64,000 nt of DNA, from the NCBI GenBank assembly GCA_011800805.1, contig MPNW01000166.1, forward strand, positions 58,182 to 122,181, read 5' to 3'. The position numbers and the translations under genes are program-made. Shown in pieces: positions 1 through 9,571 of this stretch; the stretch's first letter is position 1, and each line of letters begins with the position of its first letter. This DNA comes from Hirudo medicinalis (Eukaryota; Annelida; Clitellata; Hirudinida; Hirudinidae). The notes under the pieces were generated by a model. It made no database searches, had not been told where the DNA came from, and was given only the letters and a program-made list of their open reading frames with translations.

Positions 1-3000
1 CTGCCTGAGGAGAATGTCAACAAGTACTCGAGCATCATTGGTGTAAAAGATGGAGGAGGTGGAGGGGTGGGAGAACATGTCAGACAGGAACTTCATCACC
101 GAATTTGGTGTCTTGTACTCCAGACTGGGAATCCTTATTGGATCCTCTGAGAAGGAGATGACAATTATGGTGATGATGATGACAATGATGATGATTTCAA
201 GCAATACGTAATGCTTCTAGTCCAAAGTTAGATGCGAAAACATGTTTAAATGTTCTTTGAACCTGTTTTTGTGCAATATAACTATCATCTACATGCAATC
301 TTGTATGTCCGAACAATTATTTATATGGTAATTATGATTTTATCAGATTATAACAGAAATAATTGTCATGAATCAAGACCATTACAAAAAAAAAACCACT
401 CACAAATCAACCCTATCAATCCAAGGATCCGGTGCAGACCATGAAGATGATATAAACAAAAGTGCAATGCAGAGTGGCACTTGAATGCCAAATCCGGAAA
501 TTGCATAAGCGCAGATGTCCATACAAATTCTCCGTCCATCCATCAATTAACTAAAGCAGTCGCCATCCTTTCATCCGCCCATCCATCCTTCTAGTGATTT
601 ATCTCTCAATCGATCACCTTCTCTGTTGAACAGCAGCAGTATCTGCTCGGTGAGGTACTTGGCCGACTGCTTCCTCCTGAGTGCCTTCATGCAGAGGTTA
701 TCTTTTGGCAGCTCGAAGTGCAGGTTGAACGAGAGGAGGAACTTCACCAGGAGTTCAGGAATTTCGGGAGACTGCTGAGAGATTTCATTTTCACCACCGA
801 TGGAAGAGAGGACGAAGAAGATGAGGTCCTCGTTGAGATGAGCTGATTAACCATCATCATTATCATCATTATTATTATTATCAGCAGAGCTGGGACCAAG
901 TGCTGAGGCTCAAGTACAAATACAAGCACAAGTTTGATGTTGTTCCACTCTTATCAGCAGTAATCGTTCCATCTCTACAAAAGTTGCATTTAACAGACGC
1001 ATCTTTTCCTCTATACAAATAATCGTCAAATCCAAACAGATAACTTTTCGTAAATTCGACATTTTGCTTAATCGATGAAAGAATTTTCAATGCCCTAAAA
1101 TGTCCGTCACGTACATGGGTCCAACATCGACAGAAGGTGCATTTTAAGCAACATTCTTAAATTTAAATTTTGAATTAAAAATCAATTTTAAAATTCACAT
1201 CAAACAATGGAATGTATTCAAATTTTAACATCATGTCGCTTTATCGAATATAAAATATCCAATTATGCAAATAAGCATCAATAAACATGCTTTTCAATAA
1301 AGTGGGAACTTCAATAAAGTACTGGAGATCCAAGTACAAGTACAAGTACTCGAGGTTGAAGTATCCATTACATCCTACTGATTACCCTCTAGTCATCATT
1401 ACCATAACCATGATCATCACTACCTCCTACATCATGGTAATTGCCATAAAATAATGAATACTTTATGAAATATTAGTTTGAATACTAACAGTAGTGATTG
1501 TGTGGTACACTCTCTCCAGTTGAGAAGAGCATGCAGAGGATGATTGCAACATAAACAAGGTTCTGTGGTTCTGATTTTCAATGAAAATTACTTCTATGTT
1601 GGTTGGCTCTCAAGATTTGATCATAGCATTAGCAGACCTTCACCACCATCACCATCATCACCATCATTATCATCACCTGTTGCAGGGTCCTGTAGTTCCC
1701 TGGCCAGTTCAAGTGGAAGAATGGATGCCATGAGTTCTGAGATGAAGTTCATCCCCAGGGAGCAAATATTGGCAAAGATTTCCAACAGGAGCATGCGAAG
1801 TGATGAACGAGTTTCCTGTCGATGATGATTATGATGATGGTGTTAATGATGTTGTTCCATTCTTATCAGCAATAGTGTATGAATTGTCTTTGAAGACAAC
1901 TGTGTAATTAATTAATATCTGATTTACTTAGTTGACAATGTTATTACTTCATACATGCCGATGAAGTCATCCACACGACCATCATCAAGATCCCCAGTGA
2001 CATCATCATCATCGTCTGCTGCAGTAATCATCCTCACTGACTCACAAGCATAATGTGTAATTATTTTGCAATCACCACCAAAATGCAGTAATCATCCTCA
2101 CTGACTTTCATAATGTGTGCAAGCATAATGTGTAATTTTGCATAATGTGTTATTTTGCAATCATTACCCAAATTCATGGTTATACCACTAAAGGAACAAT
2201 CCTCATGACATCAGACAAAAAATAAATGTCACGTGTTAAGCCTACCATTTGATAATATAGTATGAGGTCATTGCAGGCCACAAAATGGTCTTTGGCAACA
2301 ACCATTCTGCATATTTCAGGATTGGCATTCACCTAGAATGTGATGAATATTATTGTCAACAATAATTTAAAAAATAAAATGGAATAATAATCTCGTTAGT
2401 AGTTTGTTCAAATGGCATGGACACTTTCATTAATGACATGGACACTTTCATTAATGACACGACCATTCCGAGTAATAACTCGAAGAGTTCCACAATTGCA
2501 TTAGTGATTCTATGAAGCAATTGAATTCCATAATTGCTTGGGGCCGCATATTTAATTGGCCAATCAAATAAAATATTCACGGCCGACATAATAACTACTT
2601 CCCCGTGCTCGTCAACATCACACGACGTTGCAGCACCTCGACCGAGCTTGCAATAAAATAATCTTCCATTGTAATGACCAATATACTCAGGAGCTTCTTA
2701 AGCATGTGAGAGATGGCCTCCTCGTCTTCATGAAGTGCCCAGCTCCTCTGTTGGCTGTCATCCTTCGTCTGTGAGAGTTCAGAGAATATTTCCTCAAGGT
2801 CCTTTGCATCCGTCGTCTCAAGGTGGATTCGAGCTGTAAAATATTTCTTTCTTAAAATGGCTTTTATTAAAGACCTCAAAAAATGCAACGATTAACTTTT
2901 TTGTCAGAATTCAAGCAAGTAAAAATGTCATTATCACAATCATCACAATTGCCACCAACAATGACAAATGAAGGCAGAGTCTTCTAACCCTTCCTTTATT

Positions 3001-5099
3001 GTTCTCCACTTCATCAAAATGGTTGGTACTCTCCTGCTGGAGAATTTCATCCATGACTTGCTCCACGGAGGGGCAGTTCCTACCGAGCCTGTCGAGAATC
3101 AGTCGAACGACGGAACACGAGGAATTGAAGTCAATGTCAATGGAGTCTCGGACCTGAGACACAAGAGACCAGAAAAGATTCTTTGGAATTGCCTCGTGGC
3201 TTTCTTCCTTTGATGAGTCTCCCTTTTCCATGCCTTTGAGCCTGCTGTCACACATCGATGATTTTGGGGATCGATCCATGGAGGAGGCAGCGCCTGGAAA
3301 TTGGTTCTGTGTCATGGGGGAAGAAGTGAGTGGAGGTGGAGGTGACATGGAAGTAGATAGTCTGAAGTTGGAAGAAGAGAGAGAACTTGATGCTCTTGAG
3401 CTGCTCTCTGGTGCAGCTGCTGACAATGAACTTGGCGATGCCAGCTAAAGGAGGTTCAGAATTCACTTTAAGCACTTTATTAACTTCCTGATTTGAAATA
3501 TTACCATCTCAAAACCTTAACAACAATTAATCTGGCTGTTTACATGATAACAAATTAACTGCCACCATCTCATTCGATTATCAGTGGATCATTACTAACA
3601 GCATCATCAGAAGATGTTGAGTGCTTCCAGCCAAGATTGGATTCTGAAAAATGATTTAACTTGATAATATGTGCTCGTTATAAACAACATGGCCTGCAGG
3701 TTGGCCGAATGGGTTACGTTCCTGCACGCGACAGTAATGACAACAGTCGTAATGTGTCGTGTTCGAAACCCAGCCTGCACTGCCGCAAGCGCCCTTGGGA
3801 AGGAGCGCTATATAAATGGTTAAAAGTGCCTCTGACGCTATGCATATGGCGCTATATAAATGAACTACAAACAAACTACAAACATGTGATCATAACTAAT
3901 TAACTATTAGAAACTCAAAGCATTATATTAAATTGAATGGCCAGTGAAAACAGCAGAAAAGACATCTTGACCCGACCTAGTTAATTCGTTCAACCGACCC
4001 ACTCACCTCCACAAAGCCTCTCCTCACTATCATTGGACGCCAATGGTTTTGATTTTAAGAAGTGATGCAGATGTGGATGGCTGGAAAGCAGCTTCTCCTT
4101 GTAACATTCAAGCACCCTTAATTAAATTAATTGATAATAAATTATTTTCAATTGAACAAATATTTGCATTATTACTAATAATAATATAATTAATAAGTGA
4201 ACATGCTTATGATGAATAAATCATAAATCAATTCAAAGCAGGGTAATTCATTGACATACAGGAATGCAGCACATTGGAATGATGATTCAACAACAAATGA
4301 ATAGCAATAAAGCTTCACCTATTGTTTTGGGCAGGTATGAATCATATGTTGTGAATAAACTCAATAAAAGTAATAATAATATAATGTATTTTACCAAATA
4401 AAAGATCTGATGTCTAATTAAAATCTTTCAAGATATATCAACTTTCTCAAACAATTCTTTATCTAACTTTCTTGAGAGAGGGAGACAATCTTGGGAAAAG
4501 TACATTGGTAGATATGGCGCTCCTTTAGAAGAATCCATAATGAATTCAAGGAATTCTAGTGGTTCTGGCTAAAGTTTAAGGACTATGATGAAATGGATTG
4601 CTTGTTTAATAAGCCAACAAAGTTAGTGTTTATGGAAGTGGTTTTAGACAATTGCAACTAAATTAATTGGATTTAAAATTTTATATGCCCAAGCAACTCA
4701 ATTTTATGACACCTTTCCAGGATCAGAAAATTGGAGATGTTGTTGCCTACCTTTCTAAGTGTTGTGCAATTGCAGTATGTAATGTGCTACTAGTCATGCA
4801 TTAAAATTTGCATTTCTTTGTTTTACATGATTGGGAATGTCAAGCTTAAATAACAAAATTTTAAAAATGCATTTCTGAATTTCAAATGCACTAAAGATGC
4901 ACGCACATCTCAAGCCAATGTAAGAATATTACCGTATATGGTACAATGTAGTTAGAAGGAACCAGTCCAATGTGTCCCTGCCTCTTTTGGGCCAACCACC
5001 AACTATTTTCATTTTGTTTAAAACAATCATTTTATCACCAGCATTAAATGACAGGATTTTAGGATTCTCATGGCAGTACGGATAAATCGCTTTATACAT
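1..5099 (-). CDS. NCKIPSD: NCKIPSD / SPIN90 (DIP/WISH) ortholog, 3' part off the window; frame break in SH3
   Basis: SPIN90-family proteins bind Nck and the Arp2/3 complex through an N-terminal SH3 domain and a C-terminal leucine-rich armadillo-like domain, and promote linear actin nucleation. Predicted exons, in transcript order: 5099-4933 (SH3, starts MYKAIYPY), 4568-4468, 4116-4007, 3419-3030 (Ser/Pro-rich, then the start of the C-terminal domain), 2833-2679 (KDDSQQRSWALHEDE, a family hallmark), 2332-2246, 1815-1677, 1570-1490, 842-618 and 146-1 (NSVMKFLSDMF...). All exon phases join correctly if the SH3 exon is read with one -1 shift. The last part of the C-terminal domain lies outside the window. 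The 4568-4468 exon and the donor at 3030 are chosen mainly on phase. The SH3 frame break at about 5016-5022 is reported as a finding. TOMM7 lies head-to-head 446 bases away. Confidence 0.9.
2021..2165. repeat. Degenerate tandem repeat in an NCKIPSD intron
   Basis: The segment GCAGTAATCATCCTCACTGAC occurs twice (about 2029 and 2085). Each copy is followed by variants of CATAATGTGTAATTTTGCA. This is a small imperfect tandem array inside the intron between exons 2332-2246 and 1815-1677. Confidence 0.7.
2416..2457. repeat. Perfect 21-bp tandem duplication
   Basis: CATGGACACTTTCATTAATGA at 2416-2436 is repeated exactly at 2437-2457. It lies in the NCKIPSD intron 2333-2678. Confidence 0.9.
3691..3864 (+). 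mobile_element. tRNA-derived SINE in an NCKIPSD intron
   Basis: The sequence has a Pol III A-box-like TGGCCGAATGGG (3702-3713) and a perfect B-box GTTCGAAACC (3761-3770). A GC-rich body follows, with two copies of a GCGCTATATAAATG tail, the last at 3845-3864. It is more GC-rich than the intron around it. The tail closely matches the 3' end of the LINE fragment at 48941-49310. No clear target-site duplication was seen. It lies within the intron 3420-4006 of NCKIPSD, opposite in strand to the gene. Confidence 0.7.
4933..5099 (-). other. NCKIPSD: SH3 exon of NCKIPSD with -1 frame break at T TTA AAC
   Basis: The first half (MYKAIYPYCHENPKILSF, then GDKMIVLN) lies in frame 0. The second half (NENSWWLAQ...GHIGLVPSNYI) lies in the -1 frame. 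Joined at the heptamer TTTAAAC (5022-5016 on the minus strand), the domain aligns to the SH3 consensus with no missing or extra residue, and the WW, G.VPSNYI and ALYPY-like landmarks are spaced normally. Frame 0 alone runs into a stop at about 4929. The exon ends at a donor GTAAT after 4933. ATG 5099 fits the family N-terminus; upstream in-frame sequence looks like 5' UTR. Confidence 0.85.
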
Positions 5100-5545
5100 T
5101 TTATTACTAATTAGTGTCCGATTAGCGGTTCTGGATCTCCCCTGAATATAACAACTCAATCTCAAGTGACTGAATCCACAGAATTATCGGCGACTAAGTA
5201 AATCAATTACAAGACATATATAAGGATTTAAATACATGAATTCTCATATTTGTTCTTATTGTTTTCTTGTATTATTTATATTTGCTGTTCGAATACTTAT
5301 AAAAATATAAGTCAAAGCTTTCCAGTTTATATGATAATTTATTTGTAATCTTATATTGCAAGCATATAAATAAAAAAAAAATTTGTCGAATGTAAATATA
5401 TTAATATAAACATACACTTACACTAATTCTTTTTTTATGAATTTACAACAAAAAATGTTTCTTTGGTTTTGAATGTCATCATCGCATATTTAGGAGGAAC
5501 GTGGTATTTCGAGCAAAGCTTGATAAATATAAAATAAAAAATATA
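5100..5545. promoter_or_regulatory. Divergent promoter region, NCKIPSD / TOMM7
   Basis: These 446 bases separate the two start codons, which point away from each other. The stretch is very AT-rich and holds no other gene. A shared bidirectional promoter is inferred from position only; no specific element was recognised. Confidence 0.35.
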
Positions 5546-6032
5546 ATGAGGGAGGACGTAAAGAATGCCTATGTTGCTGTGATGGAAACTGCCAAATTTA
5601 TTTTTCAATGGGGTTTCGTGCCTACAATTGTATATTTAGGTAATGCAATTATTTTCTGAGAATCATTTGTTGATTTTAATGTTGTGCTATTTTGTAATCC
5701 CTATCTAAATTACTCTGAATGATCATTTCTAAATGCAGGTCTCAGGAGAGGGGCTGATCCAGGACAGCCAGCATTTAACATATTGAGGTGTGTTTCAATG
5801 CTTGACTTTGAGAATATTATCTACACTTGAAAGTTTTTGGTTGCTTTAGAAATTGTAATTCTATTTAGATTTAAATGTTTTATGTACCAAACTTACTGTA
5901 GCATGGCAGGTATTCAAATCTCATTTTAATGGCTTAGTGTGATTAGGTTTAGAGACTACCTGCAAATGCTTGAGTTGTGAATTATGTTTTAATTGTTACA
6001 ACATTTTTTATTGCAGTGTTTTGTGGCAGTAA
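5546..6032 (+). CDS. TOMM7: TOMM7, mitochondrial outer-membrane translocase subunit
   Basis: Tom7 is a small tail-anchored subunit of the TOM complex that modulates its assembly and import of mitochondrial precursors. Three exons: 5546-5639, 5739-5787 and 6017-6032, joined in phase. The product of about 52 residues begins MREDVKNAYVAV, carries the membrane segment FIFQWGFVPTIVYLG, then the family signature RRGADPGQP, and ends NILSVLWQ. Human TOMM7 is 55 residues with the same GFxP...YLG...RGADPG pattern. An in-frame stop lies just upstream of the ATG, so this start is secure. A polyadenylation signal AATAAA lies at 6087-6092. Confidence 0.96.
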
Positions 6033-6086
6033 AGAGTTTCCCTGGAGTAAATGAAAAATGTTGCATTTCTGAAACTGTTTCCATTG

Positions 6087-6092
6087 AATAAA
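6087..6092 (+). terminator. TOMM7 polyadenylation signal AATAAA
   Basis: The canonical hexamer lies 55 bases after the TOMM7 stop codon. Confidence 0.55.
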
Positions 6093-6633
6093 TCCATTTT
6101 AATGATTAGCAATTATAAAGCTACTTGCCTTATTGAATGGTTTTACATTTGTTAGAAAATTATTGATGCAGGTTACTGACTTCAAAGAGGCTGGGTGCTT
6201 TCATGATTTATAACAATACATAAACAGCAAAACATTTAGCATGGAAAATTGTTTTCACTAACATCAGCCAATGTAAATTGCCTGATTGGGGCAATTGGGT
6301 GGTATGCTCATGTGTTGAAAATCATCTTGCTTTTTGAAAAGTTCAGGTTCAAGTTAATGTTTGTCTCCAGGAGGCTGCACTGCATGTACACTGAAAATTT
6401 TAGGCAATTCTCTGTACTGCATGGGTTCTTCATTCTATTGAATCAGTGCTCTGAACAGGAATGGTTAACTCTTTATTCTAAAATCTCTATGAAGTTTCAC
6501 TTTATGTTTATCTATAACTTATTAAGTTATGTTAAATTTAATTTAGTTGTCCTAAGCATATGAGAATTGATATATCAATCACTAATAATGATGGCATTAT
6601 GGTATCAAATTGTTTGAAGCATAGAGACTATTT

Positions 6634-7833
6634 TCATCTTTGCCCAATGTTTGGTATCATTGGTGCCCCTGTACTGTCATAAGGGTTACCAGGGGGCTGG
6701 TCTACCAGGAGGGCTGGATAGTATCCACTCTGGACAAAAGTATAGGGCTGATCAGATGGGACAGTCATGCTTGGATCAATGTTTGAGTAAGAAGGGGGTG
6801 CTAGTGAGGCACCAGCTCCTGGATCAACAGAAATATGCTGTGGTATCCATATACCAGATTGTGTCATGTCGTTGGGATCTTTAACTTGCGAGCCACTGTT
6901 CTCAGGCCAGCTCATAGAGGCAACATTGGTCACCAGGTATCCATTGGGGATGATTTGAGCAACATCCGGCTGCTGTGATGGTGCTGGCAATGGTGTAAAT
7001 TCAGCACCTGCTTGTTGATTGATTATGACATACTGGGGGCATGGCTCTGGACATGAGGATGGAATCTCCGCTTCAGGCATAGGGTAAGCTTCTGCTTCGA
7101 TGCCAATGTCGTAAGTCCTGATGACGTCCGTTTTGGGGGCATAGTAGAATCCGTGCAAGGATGGTTTCTGATACAGTTCGGGGTTTATTGGTTCCCGACA
7201 CACCAGAGAGCTTTCGTCGGTCTTGCAGTGCCACTTTTCGTCAGTGAAATTTTCGCTGATGTCTAGCATTGTAACAGGTGGAGGTTTGTTGTTGTTGGAC
7301 CAGCCTCTTCTGTCGCCAAAGGCCTGTCTGGATTTTTCCACCAGTGTCATGGCGATGACATTACTTGGACAGGAGAATATGTAACAATCCAGGAGCGGAA
7401 CGCAATTGCCTCTAGCTGCGATGACTGTGAATATCGCTGGAAGCGGACTGGATGATGCCTCCGGAGAATCCAAGGCCTTGAACGTCAAACCGCAGGCATT
7501 GGCTGGGTCATAGCTTTGACCAACGCCCTTGACAGCAGCACAACTTCGGAGATTCTGCATCTGAATCCATATTTTCGGGTCGATAGGGTTTGTAGGTACA
7601 GCATAAATCCCGTTGGTGAACACCAGAAGATGAACGTCTCTGGCGACATCTTTCGTCAAACATGAGCACGGGTCGACGCTATAAATCTCCGACAGAGGTT
7701 TCTGTACGCTTTCAATGCTGTCAATTGACGATCCTGGTGCTTTTCTGCCCATGAAATGAGCAACACATCGATACAGGAGTCTGTTCGGACATACACTTCC
7801 ATCACCAGAATTCATCTTCGATCCGCTTATCAT
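6634..7833 (-). CDS. Intronless PTB/PID-domain-like protein, family unresolved
   Basis: A 399-codon open frame without introns. ATG 7833 (MISGSKMNSG) is the first ATG; the frame is open only to a TTG slightly further upstream. Residues about 15-170 look like a PTB/PID fold: a CVAHFMGR first strand, a QKPLSEIYS helix, VHLLVFTNGIYAV strands, and a final strand and helix DCYIFSCPSNVIAMTLVEKSRQAF resembling the CHAFxCxS...A..L...AF end of PTB domains. PTB domains bind NPxY-type tails. The C-terminal half is low in structure and rich in Pro, Gly, Tyr and Gln, and includes NPYD. I cannot assign a family (FAM43, PID1 and Dab were considered). It is unusual here for lacking introns; Numb, also a PTB protein, lies 28 kb away. 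Confidence 0.75.
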   Translation of the reverse strand: MISGSKMNSGDGSVCPNRLLYRCVAHFMGRKAPGSSIDSIESVQKPLSEIYSVDPCSCLTKDVARDVHLLVFTNGIYAVPTNPIDPKIWIQMQNLRSCAAVKGVGQSYDPANACGLTFKALDSPEASSSPLPAIFTVIAARGNCVPLLDCYIFSCPSNVIAMTLVEKSRQAFGDRRGWSNNNKPPPVTMLDISENFTDEKWHCKTDESSLVCREPINPELYQKPSLHGFYYAPKTDVIRTYDIGIEAEAYPMPEAEIPSSCPEPCPQYVIINQQAGAEFTPLPAPSQQPDVAQIIPNGYLVTNVASMSWPENSGSQVKDPNDMTQSGIWIPQHISVDPGAGASLAPPSYSNIDPSMTVPSDQPYTFVQSGYYPALLVDQPPGNPYDSTGAPMIPNIGQR

Positions 7834-8305
7834 AACTGAACTCTCGCGAAACAAACAAAAACACGATCACCCAGTCGATCGACTACGATTTCAAGACCAA
7901 AATGCCTGAAAAATTAAGGCGTGGGCTTGGCTCTCACGCTTGAATGAGCGCAACAATCTAGCTGCGCAGAAATTTGGGAAATACTAACTATAGACCAAAG
8001 TTAGTTATGTTTGTGTTAAGCCATTATGACCTAAGACCCCAAATCTTAAATTTAGTAGTAGCCAACTAACATGATGGCTCATATCAGTGTGCAACACTTT
8101 GGATTCACATAAATGGCATTCATTACTAGAAGACAATCTTTTGAGAATAACATGTTCTTCAACACACTAACTTAAATGAAAAACTTTCAGTTTTAACAAT
8201 GTCAACTAGAAATAAAGACACTTTTAATCAACATCAGCCAAAACCCATAACAGTTTATTATACTCATATCATAACAAGTAAAGGACACAATCCTGTAAAG
8301 TGACT
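7834..8305. other. Short intergenic gap
   Basis: No gene seen. It should hold the promoter/5' UTR of the PTB-like gene and the 3' UTR of PPIL1, both on the minus strand. Confidence 0.5.
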
Positions 8306-9571
8306 CTAAACTCTAAAAGCTGGAACAGAGGCTGACAAAATCTTGACATCATCTGTAGGACGATCGGAGTTGTCAGTCTCCACCAAACCAAGACGATTGA
8401 GAATCTGTATAAATAAAAGTGAAATTTGGTCCAACAAGCTTGCATAACAATGGTGAGCAAAAAATTTTAATTAAAAACATTCTCTGCATGATTTCAACTT
8501 TTGCATACAGGAATAAACATAAACACTGATCTTGATCCTAATCCATAAACATGGTCATTATACATTCAGTGTAACTGCCTATGAATATCTACAAATGACA
8601 AAATCACCTTAATTCCCTTTGAAACACGTCCAAATATGGTGTGCTTGCCATCAAGCCACTGTGTTGGGGCCAAAGTTATGAAGAATTGACTGCCATTAGT
8701 ATTTAACCCACTGTTGGCCATGGAAATTATACCAGCTCCTAAAATAGATGAGAATTTATTTAAACTTGGGTGAGTGATGCATTTAATCAATTGATGTTGC
8801 AACAATCTAATGGAAACTCATGCAAATTGTTTCCAACATCATAGTCATCATTTTGGAGCTGCTATTCCAATTTAAAATTTACACCAGATGTTCCAAATAC
8901 AAAGATGATGAATAATAAATGTTACATAACAACCTGTATGTCTCAAATCTTCTGCAATTTCATCTTCAAATGACTTTCCATAGATTGAGGCCCCTCCCTT
9001 GCCTTACACAAAGAATAAATCATGATGCAACTGAGATAATAATTGGCAAACATTTTGCAATAGATCTAATAAAAGTTTAGAGACAAGTCGAGTTAATTGT
9101 AATCATTAGCCATTCTAAGAAACAAACCACAATAATATATGAATATTGCTTATGAATCTATTCCTACTTGTAATTTTATAGTGCTACAGCCTACCAGTTC
9201 CAGTCGGATCACCTCCTTGGATCATAAAGTCTTTGATGATTCTATGGAATTTGGTGTTGTTGTAATATCCTCGTCTGGCCAATTCGGCGAAATTAGCACA
9301 GGTTTTCGGTGCATGCTTCCAATAGAGTTCAATTTCTATTGTGCCCATACTGTTAAATAACTTGTTTTTATTAGTCTAGAATATTTTTCAATTATATTCA
9401 TTCATTGGCAATACAGCAGAATATGTCGCCGTTAGATGTATTTTAGAAACAATATTCCACTTCAGTTAGATAAAACAACCATTGCAAGCAAATCGTGCAT
9501 GCACGAGACCGTCACCTAGTTTCCAGTGTCACAAATGGTGGTTGCCATGATTTGGGAGGGATCCCTGCCAT
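8306..9571 (-). CDS. PPIL1: PPIL1, spliceosomal cyclophilin-type peptidyl-prolyl isomerase
   Basis: A single-domain cyclophilin that catalyses cis-trans isomerisation of prolyl bonds and sits in the activated spliceosome with SKIP/SNW1. Five exons: 9571-9516 ([18 protein letters not shown]), 9349-9195, 9002-8934, 8738-8608 and 8404-8306. The joined frame is 510 nt, giving 169 residues; human PPIL1 has 166. Active-site features are present: [19 protein letters not shown] (catalytic Arg), [23 protein letters not shown] (QFF, W, H) and a [16 protein letters not shown]-terminus typical of this subfamily. All introns have GT..AG ends. Confidence 0.97.

Noticed and set aside
2356..2589. 77-residue minus-strand frame as an NCKIPSD exon
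   Set aside because: Neighbouring exons join directly in phase without it, and part of it is the 21-bp tandem duplication.
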